64,000 nucleotides of DNA from Anthonomus grandis grandis (Eukaryota > Arthropoda > Insecta > Coleoptera > Curculionidae): NCBI RefSeq assembly GCF_022605725.1, contig NC_065552.1, positions 30,453,879 to 30,517,878 on the forward strand, given 5' to 3'. This document shows positions 1-10,911 of this stretch, piece by piece (positions within the stretch are counted from its first letter, which is position 1; each line of letters opens with the position of its first letter). Below the pieces are notes generated by a model. That model ran no database searches, had not been told where the DNA came from, and saw only the letters and a program-made list of their open reading frames with translations. A program made the translations under genes and the position numbers.

Positions 1-1520
1 TGACAATACGACATTTCGTTTATGCTTGCGATGTTGCTATTCGACATGTTTTAGAAGCTTTAGGAATAAGAATGTTAATTTTTTTTAGTTTATGTTTACT
101 CTTAGACTAGGTTATATCTATTTTTACGTTTCATTTTTAATCCAAAATCCAATACAAGTAATTTATATTATATGTTATTATATACGGCTCAAAATTTCCT
201 CTTTTTGGAAATATGGGTTCTCAAATATTTTACATTTTTTCAGAATCAAAAAAATCTACAGCTATCTGTTGTCAAACTGTAGTAATAGCGACTCGATTTA
301 CTATGGCCCTGAAAAGATATAATTTTACTGGGTAATTATAGCGAATTAAATCCATTTTTTCCAATTATGAACTTAATTCACCTAAGCTTTGAAGGCATTG
401 ATCATTTAGATCGGTGATTTTGTGATTTTTATAAAAAGTTGGAATTTTACCTCTATTTTAGAATTTGCTGTATCCTTGCATGTATCCTTCTATATGATTA
501 AGTCATATTTTGTGAAATTAAAAAAAAATGTGTTAATGCCATTAACCAACAACATACCTATACCACTTAAACTAACTTTACCATCTTAACCATCCCTACC
601 TAAAACTAAATACGGACGCATTATAACTTTAGCCAAGTTATTAAACTTCGGGCTACCTGGAATTTATTTAAGACTATTCAAACCAAGTTTGACGAAAATA
701 GCTCTGAGGGTGGTTCGTTATAATAATTCCTTTTAACAGAAGACAGCCGAAGACATAAATCATCTTTGAAATGCGCCGTTCATTGCGTAATTTGAAAAAT
801 GTCTCTTTTCTCCAGTGTCGTTGAACTCTTATTCTTTTCGAGATATAGAACGTATATTATGTCGTCGCCTTTCAGGCAAAATATTGACAGAAAATTAAAA
901 ATCGAGTTACATCGGGTGCAAAATACCAAGATTTGCGTTTTGATTTTCAGGCAAAGTATCCGCTGGAAATAGCTTCATTAACCTTTTTCTACCATTAAAA
1001 ACGTATGGAAAAAGTTGTGTAAGCTATCTGTGAATTATGCAACTTTAGCTTTAAACGCATCAAATACGAGTTAATTACTTTCTTCTCTTTTAAAATCTAA
1101 TGTTGGCCGCTTAAGGAAAAATACATTCAAAGAAAAAACTTAAAATTACTCAAATGAGCAAAATTTACGGTCTGGGAATATGCTAAAAATATTAAAAAAC
1201 AAGCAAAACAGAGTCTTTTATCCGAGCGATACGAGCAAGCTCAGGAAACGAGCAAAACTCAAAAAGTCAGGCAATAAAAATAAAAGTACTGTCTACCAAA
1301 TTTATAAGAATTTATTGTTATTTAATTATGTAACGAAACTGAAAAGTGTAACAATATTAGCTATGAATGGTTGTTTAGACACGCTCTTGTTTTTTCTTAT
1401 GAAAAACGACATCAATTTTTACTTATTTTGGTAACTTTCAAATACGAGAAAACTGCACGTTTGATCAAAATTTTCGAATATATATTAAAAGTAAAAATAG
1501 AAAAAAACTAAACATATTAT
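1..1520. other. Non-coding AT-rich stretch
   Basis: No frame here resembles a known protein; the short open frames are low-complexity and lysine/phenylalanine rich, as expected from AT-rich DNA. The part around 590-1000 is slightly less AT-rich and lacks simple repeats, so it could be unique host DNA, but nothing in it identifies a function. Confidence 0.5.
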
Positions 1521-1553
1521 ACGTGTTTCGCCCCCAAAGGCATCACCAGACCT
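1521..1553 (-). ncRNA. Hammerhead-like ribozyme core (degenerate)
   Basis: Read on the minus strand, this stretch has CTGGTGA, then a short GCC/GGC stem with a T/G loop, then GAAAC. The hammerhead core is CTGATGA-stem II-GAAA, and Penelope-like elements are known to carry such motifs. Downstream, AAACA and TGTTT could pair as stem III. The A-to-G change within the CTGATGA box would be expected to weaken or kill cleavage. No Penelope reverse transcriptase is visible next to it, so it may be a relic of a terminal repeat. The match could also be fortuitous. Confidence 0.4.
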
Positions 1554-2951
1554 AATCAACAGCTTCTGAAAAGCACATTCTTAAAACACAGCAACGTGCA
1601 CACTATGAACAGATTACGAACACATGTGTGCCCATCCTATTTTAATTTTAAAAAATTGTTTCAGACTTTTGCTTTATGTTATTTTTGACTAAACTTGTAG
1701 TTTTTTTTGTAATAAATAAGTTTCTTCAAGAAAAAATGGACGACTACGTTAAGCTTTTAAATATGTTTAAGGCACATCCTCTAATAGTATAATTTGGTCA
1801 AGTCTACGAATAAATTTTTCATTATGCACTGTATCAAAGTCCGACTCCTCAATCAGGCAACTGTCAAATTCACAACTTCCTTTGCTATCTATTTAATAAG
1901 TCAAATAGCACATACATAAATTATTCTTTTTCGATAAATCATAATACAAGTTAAATTAATCTGTCTGTTATACAAGGAAATTTACTTAATAAAAGACAAA
2001 ACGTTATTAAACTTTAATCGTCCGACCCCTATGTCATGTTAGTTTCAAACTGATGGCATATACCCGGATAAATTATAGAATTTAATACAGATTTAGCTGC
2101 AGCTGTCTATATTACGACTCGTAAACCCATTGCGAGGCGATATTTTAATAGGAAAAGATTTGAATATTTCAAAAGAAAAAACTACCGCTCCCTTATATAA
2201 GTAAAATTAGATTGAAAAAAGGGCATATTTTAGCAGGAAAAATCTGGAACGTTAAGGTAGATCCGATTATAAGGGATAATGAGATAAGTTAATCAGCAGA
2301 CGGAAATAGAACAAAGAAGGCAAAGTTGCAAAGTTCTCGTTAACTCGCCTGCGATTCAATTAAACAGAAGTTTAAAATAGAGTAATGAAAAGTTTTATTT
2401 CGGTCTAGAAGTGGGTGCTTATATGAAAAGTTTAAAGTAGAAAACGGTAATTAAAACTACAAAGTGCTTTAAAGTCGTCTTTCGATGAAATTAGCATAAC
2501 CCAATTTTGTATATGACAAAAACCAAGATGTCTTCATGAAAATCAATTCTCTATAGTATTTAAGAAAATGAATATTAATTAGATTATTTTTTCCAATTGA
2601 CTTCAAAACAATTTTTTTGTTGTCAGTTTTGTTCTTGTCAACCTTATTTCTTAGTCTCGTTTTCATGGTGTTTACTTTTTTTATTAGTTCCGAAATGGTT
2701 AATGGCTTTCCTATTTTTCGTTCTATTTCTGTGGCTGCATGTTTTAAAATCTCGGCTTTTAAATTTTTTATATGTGGAATTTGTCATTTGGTGAGGATTT
2801 CAGGTCTTTCTTGCAAGTGCATTGCTAGTAGTAGATTGATACCTTTTTGTTCATCATTCTCGTCGACTGAAGGTATTTTAGTTACACTTACAATCAAAAC
2901 ACGGTCAAATTAATGCAGACGCAACTCGACTGTTTGCGAGTTTCGACAGGA
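1554..2951. other. Non-coding stretch
   Basis: No supported gene. Overlapping plus-strand frames at 2597-2913 are rich in F, L, S and C and resemble no family; they look like chance translation of T-rich DNA. No repeat boundaries were recognised. Confidence 0.5.
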
Positions 2952-3111
2952 ATGGCCAGGCACAAATGCTCATTTTATTGAAGCAAATGCTCTTGGGTGT
3001 AAGGAAAACTTGAGTAGATGCTTATAGTCCGACCTATTTCTCTAAGCTCTTGCTTTGAGCGTTTGCTTATACTCCATGAGCAATTGCTTTATTTTTATTT
3101 ATACGGGCCAT
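2952..3111. mobile_element. Possible short Harbinger-like MITE
   Basis: The two ends are imperfect inverted copies: GAAGCAAATGCTC near the left and, as reverse complement of the right end, AAAGCAATTGCTC, followed outward by A/T runs and a GGCC end. The interior repeats small palindromic units of the GAGCA-n-TGCTC type. The same units and the motif TTTTTATTCATA recur at 5,555-5,725 beside a Harbinger transposase fragment, hence the tentative assignment. No clear target-site duplication was found. Confidence 0.3.
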
Positions 3112-3400
3112 CGTGTAATATACAATAGCATATGATAAATTTTGGAACTTTTTCTATGGCTCCCTGCAATTTATATTGTAGCATCGGAAATCGTTGACAC
3201 ATCATCTTTCAATTATTACACGTTTGTAAAATATCCTAAGGTAATTTAATATATTTAATAAACGTATATTTTATAAACACCCTGTATTCGTTAAGTATCT
3301 CAACCGCCCGAGAATTATCTTACATCCTTGAAAATCCATACCCTAAATAATAATATAAGCAGAGATTGAGAGAGACGCAAAGAAGTAAATGAGTCAGTGA

Positions 3401-3772
3401 GTGCTAGCACTTCGGCTTATAAAGAGCCTTGTACATAGAGTGGTCATAGTTGACCAGGTGTAGTGGTGTGTCCACTAAGTGGTTATTAGAATGGTTGTGA
3501 TTGTTTTGTGCACAGGTTAATCATGTCGACATGTGAGTAATATATTATATTGTTGTATAAGTCAATGGCTAGATTTTTATGGTATACCAGAGTTTGTCGC
3601 TGTTTAGCGAGGTATTATCAAGTTGTGGTCGATTGTATAGCAATCGACAGGGATGCTCTCTGAGCGCGCAGTTCCTTCGAGTTGGTCTTGTGAGTTATAG
3701 AGGGCCCTCACTTGTCTCGGAATATGTTATCTTAGTTTCCGAGTGTTGAGATGCTTACTGCTTAGCGGCAGT
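3401..3772. other. Run of short perfect palindromes and hairpins
   Basis: Within 372 bp lie at least ten perfect short palindromes or stem-loops: GTGCTAGCAC (3401), TGGTCA/TGACCA (3441-3456), TAGTGG/CCACTA (3461-3477), TGTGCACA (3507), CATGTCGACATG (3522), GGTATACC (3581), TCGCT/AGCGA (3597-3610), GTCGATTG/CAATCGAC (3628-3648), GAGGGCCCTC (3700), CTCGGAA/TTCCGAG (3716-3743) and ACTGC/GCAGT (3757-3772). The stretch is less AT-rich than its surroundings and has no long open frame. It ends near the A-rich tail of the neighbouring minus-strand LINE. It may encode a structured RNA or a regulatory or transposon end region; function is unknown. Confidence 0.45.
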
Positions 3773-3789
3773 GGAGCGTCTGGGGTAGC

Positions 3790-4700
3790 CTTAACTATTT
3801 TATTTTATTTTTATTTTTATTTTATTTTAATTACACCACTCCACAGAAAAAATTCCAATTATTGAGTGGGGGAAAAAATACAATATTATACAAATTACAA
3901 TCCAAAACTAGAGAAAAAAAAAGAATACATTATTAATAGCAATAGTTTCCTACAATATTATACAATACTTGAATAAAAAATAATTTTGTTTATGTCTACT
4001 ATCTAGGAAAAGCGTACTCTTTTAATTTCGGACAAACTGCAGTTGAATATGTCACATTGATCCTGAACAGAATTAAAAGTGCCACATGCTCTACGCATTG
4101 GAGAATATTTACAAATATTCGTTCTAGGTCTAGATAGGTAAAATGTGTCAGAATTTCTAGATGATATGCGGGGCACATGAAGATTTACATGTAATAAGTC
4201 TGGCGAATCAATTTTATTATTAAGAAGTTTAAATAAAAATTTCAGATCAGCAGATTTTCGCCTCTCCTCAAGACTACTAAAGGAATACCTTTCTAGTAGG
4301 CGTTGATGTGAAAAACCAATTTCTGGGTACACTCCGTCACATTTTTATGAAAGGAACTTTAAGAATTTACGCTGAACATTTTCTAGTTCATGTATATGAT
4401 TCATATAAAATGGTGACCACACAGAAGAAGCATATTCCAGTATTGATCTCACATAAGAAAAATACAAAATTTTAAGACTAAAGATATTATTAAAGCTATG
4501 TGCGTTCCTAATGACAAAACCCAGCATTCTGTAGCTCCAATTAACAATGTCCTGAATGTGTGGCTGAAAGGAAAGAGTGCTGTCGAATGTCACCCCCAAA
4601 TCCTTGAACTCCGTTGATTTTAGGGGACACCAGCTAGTCGTCGAAGAAAGAAGATATATATGTAAATTATAAGCAAACATAAAGTAACTATATTCATGGT
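3790..4700 (-). mobile_element. 5'-truncated non-LTR retrotransposon (LINE)
   Basis: A minus-strand LINE 3' end. The C-terminal part of the reverse transcriptase reads from about 4,700 down to 4,003, and the element ends in a tail that on the minus strand is a run of AAAAT/AAAAAT units (about 3,796-3,832), typical of LINE target-primed integration. Everything upstream of the late RT region is missing. Confidence 0.75.
4003..4680 (-). pseudogene. LINE reverse transcriptase, C-terminal fragment
   Basis: The protein-like sequence covers the end of a Jockey/CR1-type reverse transcriptase. It holds the thumb-proximal motif (FKDLGVTFDSTLSF), the helix with YVRSILEYASSVWSP, and the C-terminal tail after the polymerase (RRKSADLKFLFKLLNN). 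The catalytic palm motifs, including the FADD/YADD box, lie upstream and are absent. One in-frame TAA at 4,345-4,347 splits the frame, and reading resumes in the same frame. This is a dead 5'-truncated copy. Clade assignment is only to the Jockey/CR1 group. Confidence 0.75.
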
Positions 4701-4866
4701 TGTTGGCATGACTGAATCAAGGGGACCGAGGTTCCCCGGTGAGTAAACTTAATCTTTATTAGAGGGGTCAGTACAGTAAATCGTAAACATTTTTGTTTCA
4801 TGGTACTCTCCACCATGTACATCTCTTGCTGTATACATGGTGGAGCCCGCTGAATAAATTGCATTG

Positions 4867-5340
4867 TCAATACTCATATAAGTTTAATTTTAAAATACCC
4901 CATTCCTTTGCAAATAAATTATTATAAGCACGTACTTGTTGTGTATTAGGATTTCTAGAAGGTGCCATTAGCCACGGTATTATGCCATATCCTTCATCTC
5001 CTAAGAGTAGTGCTTGCGACCACTGAAAATCATTCCTTGTAATATTTGAATTTTCTGAATTGCTCCAAATACGTGAATCGTAAACAGATCTTGGCCATAA
5101 AACGTCTACACTTGTAAACCACTCATCTGAATTGCATGTGGCTTGGACATTAATGCTGTGATATCCTTTGCGATTAATATATTTATCGCTATGAATAGGT
5201 GGGTTTTTTATGTTTATATGGGTACAGTTCAATTCTTAGTTCTCCTACTCCTGATTGGAAACCCGGATCACCAACGTATCTCAAAAATATTTTTATTTTA
5301 TCAATGTTACATATAGCACCATCTCTTCTTTCTCCAGATT
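4867..5340 (-). pseudogene. PIF/Harbinger transposase fragment (DDE_Tnp_4)
   Basis: The minus strand reads as the catalytic half of a HARBI1-like transposase: CTHINIK, then NRKGYHSINVQATCN, then SVYDSRIW and LLGDEGYGIIPWL, the last holding the second catalytic Asp. The first catalytic Asp, expected just before CTHI, reads as Asn. Upstream (about 5,240-5,310), a shifted frame gives LRYVGDPGFQSGVGE, the N-terminal region of the same family, joined directly to the catalytic part. The intervening segment has therefore been deleted. Translation stops soon after the second Asp region, so the final catalytic Glu is lost. Clearly inactive. Confidence 0.8.
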
Positions 5341-5554
5341 CTGTACCCAAAAAATGATTTGATATCTACTCTGCGTATTCTTTAGTAAATCGATGTAACA
5401 CTTTAAAATTATGATCACAGGTACGCCTTCTCAGTTTTTAATATTTTTTAGAACGCAAATTAAGAATAAACTCAGCCATAGCTCTGACTTAGTCAAACTG
5501 AAGTCTGCTGTATATCAGACTCCAAAATTATGGAGTACATTCTCCTTCCGAGGA

Positions 5555-5725
5555 GCATTAACAAATTTTTATTCATAGGAAAACTGACAATGAACTCACA
5601 ATAAATTATACATATGAGTACCTACTCAAGTGGAGCATCTGCTCCCTATTTTTATTCATATGACATGGAGTATTTGCTCCAAATTCCTGAGTAGACACTA
5701 AATCCTCATTTTTATTCATACGACT
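5555..5725. repeat. Repeated TTTTTATTCATA and GGAGCA/TGCTCC units
   Basis: Three direct copies of TTTTTATTCATA followed by Y/R-GAC-like bases alternate with small palindromes such as GGAGCATCTGCTCC (about 5,633). Related units occur at 2,952-3,111. Their position beside a Harbinger transposase fragment suggests subterminal repeats of that element. Confidence 0.4.
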
Positions 5726-5950
5726 TACTAAGTTTTACAGTTGAAAGAAATCGAGTAGAAAAATATTTTTCGAGGTTAATTTGTATTTTCGTAATCGATG
5801 TATAACCGTTAATAGATAGATATAGATAATTTAATAGACCGTTAATTTGTACTATCAGGAACTTTTGGCAACTTTTATTTTTTTAACTTAAGTTATAAAT
5901 TAATGTTTTATAACTTTATTAGAAAACGTTAATATATTCTTTAAAAAATG

Positions 5951-5974
5951 TAATAATAATAATAATAATAATAA
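5951..5974. repeat. (TAA)n microsatellite
   Basis: Eight uninterrupted TAA units. No LINE coding sequence was seen on either side, so it need not be a retrotransposon tail. Confidence 0.9.
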
Positions 5975-8466
5975 CGTAGCTATATATTTGATCTTTTAAT
6001 ATGAATCAAATTTAAGATATATGCAAGTGCATAAGAAACTAATATTTTTCTAGGGATCCTGTTCTAACTGGCATTATATATGCCCTTTTTTTGGTGTTTT
6101 ATATTCTCCTTGGTAAGAGAAAATGTCTTGTACTAATCTTATTAATAAAAAAGTATAATTTCACATTCTTGTTACATCAACAACTGGTTAATTATCACTT
6201 CTATTAAAATATAAATTATATTTTCCATATTCATCAACAATTCAATTAAAAAAAAATTTACTTAACTGACAAAAATTATAAGGTAATAAAATTTAAAAAC
6301 AAATTATTGGTCTACCTTTTCAGTTTAATCAGTTTACTAGCTAAACAAACTATTATGCTACTTACATATAATAAACATTTCGACTTACATAACCCTAAAA
6401 TCTCTCTCAAAGGCAATTAAAACACGGACGAATATGCATTTAAATACGGTTACTTTCTCGCATTAACGTTGTGTATGCACATTAATGCAGGTCAGGTGAC
6501 CGCATCGCATCGCCATCAAAATTCATGGAGTAGCGCACGTTAATAAACCTCGAGGACTTCGAGTCCCTTGCGAACCCTATATAATATCCAGGCAAATATT
6601 CGGCTGTGTGAATATCTATCCAGGCTGTTTGCCTTCTTTTGTTTCCAGGTGCAAATAATACGGTTTTCAGGTTTACCTGAACACGTATTTTATGGGTTTG
6701 TTTTGCTTAATGGGGTTTTGTGTCATAGGGTATTTACATGTTTAGAGAATATTGTATTTGATAAAAGCTTATTAATAATATCAAATTATACTGAATAGCA
6801 CAATGAAACCACAATAAGTATTAAAGTATTAATTTATTTTTAAATATTAATTTATTTTTTAAATCAGAATCTAAAGATGATGTAACTAAGAATAGAAATC
6901 ACTATTATTTCCATTGGTAATTTTTATCGCCCTTCAAATATAAACATAGATCTTCTTTTAAAAGATTTTGATAATATTTATAAGTTGTTCCAAATTGTAA
7001 TGTGGTATTATGTTAAGGAGACTTTAATGTAATTTTTTTTTTATTTTAATAAAGTTGTCCTAAACTGTTTCGACTCATATAACCTTGTACAGATACCTAA
7101 GAATATTATTGATGATACCTTATGGATCCAGTTTTTATTAATGATACTACAAACTCGTTTTTGTTGACTTGAAAATCTAATAAACCTACACCAAAACCTG
7201 TTACGCATCATTGCTTTAAAAATTTTGTTTTAAATGATTTTTTATCATTTTAAATTGAAAGAAGAGATCAGTACAACCATTCAAAAAGAGATCGATAATC
7301 TTATTCGCTCAAGGCCAAGACGAGGCAACCAATGTATCGAAAACAGAGGCCGCCATAAAAAATATTAATATTGGTATTTTTTTTAAATTAGGAATTTTGA
7401 TAAATTAATTTTTGACACCTAATTTGGTCTTTATAATTTTATTATCGAAAAAAATATGTTCTCTTTTGAATAAATTTAGGTCTCCCAAGTTTTTTGACGA
7501 TATGTGTATTAAAATACGGCAAGTCTACAATACATCACTATGTAATTGGACAGAAAAAGAACTGACATTTATTTTACGCTAGGTATACGTTACCGTATTT
7601 ATTTTATTTTGTGCAAAAAGCATCTGTAATAGCAACCACAAGACTATTAACCAAAAGCTGAAATTCCGGTTAGTTGAGACACTTTAATGGCTTCTTCAAA
7701 CATGAAATAAAATTACTACAACCGACATTCCCTTCTTTTGTTTCACACTAAGTATAATGTTTATCTTGATTTTTTAAAATAAGTCTTAACTTTATGACTA
7801 TTGCCGGAAAGCATGTAATTCGCAACGGTTAGATAAAACTGATAGAATTTATTAAACTCTGTTATCAATTAACCGCTCTTATAACCTAGCAATCACAACA
7901 GAATATGCCGATTTATTAAATTTACCATTTAATGATAAATTTCCACTATAGCAGTTATATGTTATAACTCACCAAATTGACAAATATTTATGTTTTATGG
8001 CCATAAAGTTTATGCATATTAGAGAAATACCAAGAACCTCTTAAATAGATTATATTTTTTGGCGACGAAGATTATTTTTCTTATATCTGTATAATTTTTA
8101 ATGTACAAACAGCTAACATAAAAGTTAAATAATAAATTAGTCTGTTAAAAACACTCTGTCTGTGGTATTTACCTATCTATCCGAGTCACCCTATATTGCC
8201 CTATATTGCCTTAAATTAAAACAATGCCTTGCTTGACCCTGCCTAAAATTTTCAAAAGATGTCCTAAAGTAAATAAGCATTTAATACAGATATTAAAATA
8301 ATTGATATAAGCAGGTATCTATATTATAGCGAGTTAGATATAAGTTTCTAGATAATTAAACTTGTGGCTAAATGTGCTCGACACAAGGCCATTAAAAAAA
8401 ATTGTCTGTATTTTTTTATCGGGAAGCTTACTTGCTATGTAGGCGTAATTTTAATGTTTAATATAT
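5975..8466. other. Non-coding stretch
   Basis: No supported gene. About 6,425-6,620 is less AT-rich and contains TATGCATTTAAAT and AGGTCAGGTGACC, which resemble POU/homeodomain and nuclear-receptor-like sites. This could be conserved non-coding host DNA, but no comparison was possible. The rest is AT-rich without visible structure. Confidence 0.4.
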
Positions 8467-8468
8467 TA

Positions 8469-8486
8469 GGGGAGAGTGGGGCAAGT
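8469..8486 (+). repeat. Left terminal inverted repeat of pogo-type element
   Basis: Matches the reverse complement of 10,892-10,909 at 14 of 18 positions, with an identical inner block TGGGGCAAGT. Confidence 0.9.
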
Positions 8487-8905
8487 GCGTTTCTACAAAT
8501 ATTTCGGGCAACCGGTATCATAGCACGACAATGATCAGTGCAGTGTACATGTCTATTAGCGCGTATTCTGTCCTTAAGCATTTAGCTGAAAATTACTAAA
8601 ATTAAGGTAAATATTAACATTTTTTAAATTTTGCGTGTTGTTTTATAATATTTTAAGAGAAATCAATAAGGATTTTTTTCCCAATTTAAAGGTATTTTCT
8701 TAATATTGTATGAAGTGCATACCATAACCTTATATTTGCTTAATACCGCGTTATGATTAGAATGTTGCCACATTTATCTGTCTCTTCAAGATTAAAATTT
8801 TTATATTTTAGGAACGATTGGAGTAACTGAGTCGGGCATGACTCACTTACCCCACTGTAGTATAAAAAGTTCTTATAAATATATTTTATATATTGCAGAG
8901 GAAAA

Positions 8906-10650
8906 ATGGTGCGTAACTACGTGCGCAAAACCCAAAAAGGATCATACTCAGAAGATGCCATTCGTGGTGCCTTAGAAGCGATTCAAAATAAAGAGATGTC
9001 AATTAAAAAAGCCAGTGTCACCTTACAATCACGATTAAAGCGTCGACTGCTCACTTCACTTGTAACCACGGCAGGTTCAAACCCGTATTCACTGAAAAAA
9101 TGGAAAAGAAATTATGTGAACACATAATTTTGTTGGAAAAACTGTTTTATGGACTTTCGACCACAGATCTTCGAAGGATTGCATTTCAATTTGATGAAGC
9201 CAATCAAATAAGTTATCCTTTTAATAAAGATCGAAAAGTTGCAGGAAAAGACTGGGTGAGCTCATTTTTAAATCGTCAGAACATCCTCCCCATTCGAAGA
9301 CCTAAAGCAACCAGCATTGCAAGAGTAACAGGATTTTTCAAATCTAGGGTTAATGATTTTTTTCAAAACTTAAAAAAGACCTTGGACAAGTTTAATTTTT
9401 CGCCGCATCGGATTTTTAACTGTGATGAGACGGGGATTACCTGCGCTCAAAAACCGGGAATAATTTTAGCTGAAAAGGGAAGAAAGCAAGTGGGAAGATT
9501 AACTTCTTTAGAGAGAGGAAAAAACACAACTTTATTAGCTTGTGTCAGCGCTACAGGTACGTTTATTTCACCATTTATGGTCTTCCCTCGTGTTCGAATG
9601 AATCCTATTTTTTTGAGCGGTTCATTTCCTGGAGCAGTAGGATTTCCTGCTCCATAAGGCTGGATGGATGCTGACCTATTTATCAAATTTTTAAAATATT
9701 TAATAGGCTGCACTAAAACAACAACAGCTTATCCAAGTCTACTGATACTAGATGGACATTCAAGTCATAAGTCCATTAATTTAGTAAACCTGGCTAGAAA
9801 ATCAGGAGTTTCTATTATAACCTTACCTCCTCACACATCAAATAAGTTGCAACCGCTGGACCTTAGTGTCTTTGGACCATTTAAAACCTATCTGGCAGGA
9901 GAAATAAATCACTGGCTTACAAATCATCCAGGCTCTAGGATCACAGAATATGATATGGCTCCTATTATTAAAAATGCACTTATTAAGGCTTTTACACCAA
10001 TAAATATTATTAAGGGTTTTGAAAAACAGGAATCTACCCATATAATCCAGATGCATTTCAAGACAGTGACTTTGTGCCAGCCGAGAACATTCTTCAAAAA
10101 GAATGTAGGACAGAAAACATTAATCCTGTCGAGGGTCCCGTAATAAGTGATGAAGTCTTGTTGAGAAAAGATGATATCCAGAGTACTTCTAAAGAATTAG
10201 TAAACAATTTTGAACAAGAGCAACGATCATGTAGTTATGTTTCAGTTTCAACTTTAAGCCCAGTTCCAAAACCCTCTCAAAAGAAAGAAAATGCCAAATC
10301 CAAATCTAGGCGCATAGAAGGATCGAAAATAATAACCAGTTCTCCTTACAAAAATCAATTGACAAACATCATTTACAAAGACAAGTACTAGTAATGGAAA
10401 AAAAATAAAAGAAGGAATTTCTAAGCAAAAGAAGCAAAGTGCCACGTCAAGAGCAGAACAGAAACAACACAACATAAAAACAATGCCGGACGAAGAGAAA
10501 AACACATTATGCATTTACTGTCGTGAGACCTACGAAGACACTTGTTATGAAGAATGGATAATGTGCATGCAATGTGGTACCTGGTTACATGAGGATTGTT
10601 CCGATATTGAGCCAGGTACTAATAATTATGTTTGTGACAATTGTCGTTGA
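8906..10650 (+). pseudogene. Tigger/pogo-like transposase with PHD-like finger
   Basis: A cut-and-paste transposase of the DDE_1 family, degraded. Reading from the ATG at 8,906: an HTH_psq-type DNA-binding start (RKTQKGSYSEDAIRGALEAI), a frameshift near 9,040-9,070, then a CENP-B-like helix-turn-helix and the catalytic core. The catalytic triad motifs are IFNCDETGI, LILDGHSSH and LQPLDLSVFGPFK. An in-frame TAA at 9,655-9,657 interrupts the core, and another frameshift follows near 10,050. The frame from 10,074 is a Ser/Lys-rich linker ending in a stop near 10,390. A last segment (10,483-10,650) encodes a zinc finger of PHD spacing: CIYC, then WIMCMQC, then HEDC and CDNC. The domain order fits insect jerky/pogo-like proteins. 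At least three lesions make it inactive. The sequence TTGCAG just before the start could be a splice acceptor for an upstream exon. Confidence 0.88.
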
Positions 10651-10891
10651 TTAATTAGCATTCGAACTTATTTGCCCCATGTGGGTGACTCACTTACCCC
10701 TATAACTTGGAGCAAGAGAGTCATTTTTCTTTTTTTGTTTTAAGTTTAATATTTTTCTAAAGAGTTAATGTTTAACTTATTTTTAAGGTTATGTTAGTTT
10801 GAAACCAATTAAACTCGTGTTACAAACGATGAAAGTTTTTTTTATTTCTAAAACTTAGTAAGTTATACGCCGCAGAGTCTTAAGGTGTCTC

Positions 10892-10909
10892 ACTTGCCCC
10901 ATCCTCCTC
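10892..10909 (-). repeat. Right terminal inverted repeat of pogo-type element
   Basis: Inverted partner of 8,469-8,486, immediately followed by the TA target duplication. Confidence 0.9.
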
Positions 10910-10911
10910 TA

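Larger units (their letters stand above)
8469..10909 (+). mobile_element. Complete Tigger/pogo-type DNA transposon
   Basis: A 2,441-bp element flanked by TA on both sides (8,467-8,468 and 10,910-10,911). The terminal inverted repeats are GGGGAGAGTGGGGCAAGT on the left and, as reverse complement, GAGGAGGATGGGGCAAGT on the right. The sequence GACTCACTTACCCC, resembling the right terminus, occurs subterminally at 8,840-8,853 and 10,687-10,700. Inside lies one degraded transposase gene. TA duplication, terminal repeats and DDE_1 transposase together define a Tc1/mariner-superfamily pogo/Tigger element. Confidence 0.92.

Noticed and set aside
2597..2913. Two overlapping plus-strand frames rich in F, L and C
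   Set aside because: Chance translation of T-rich sequence; no motif.
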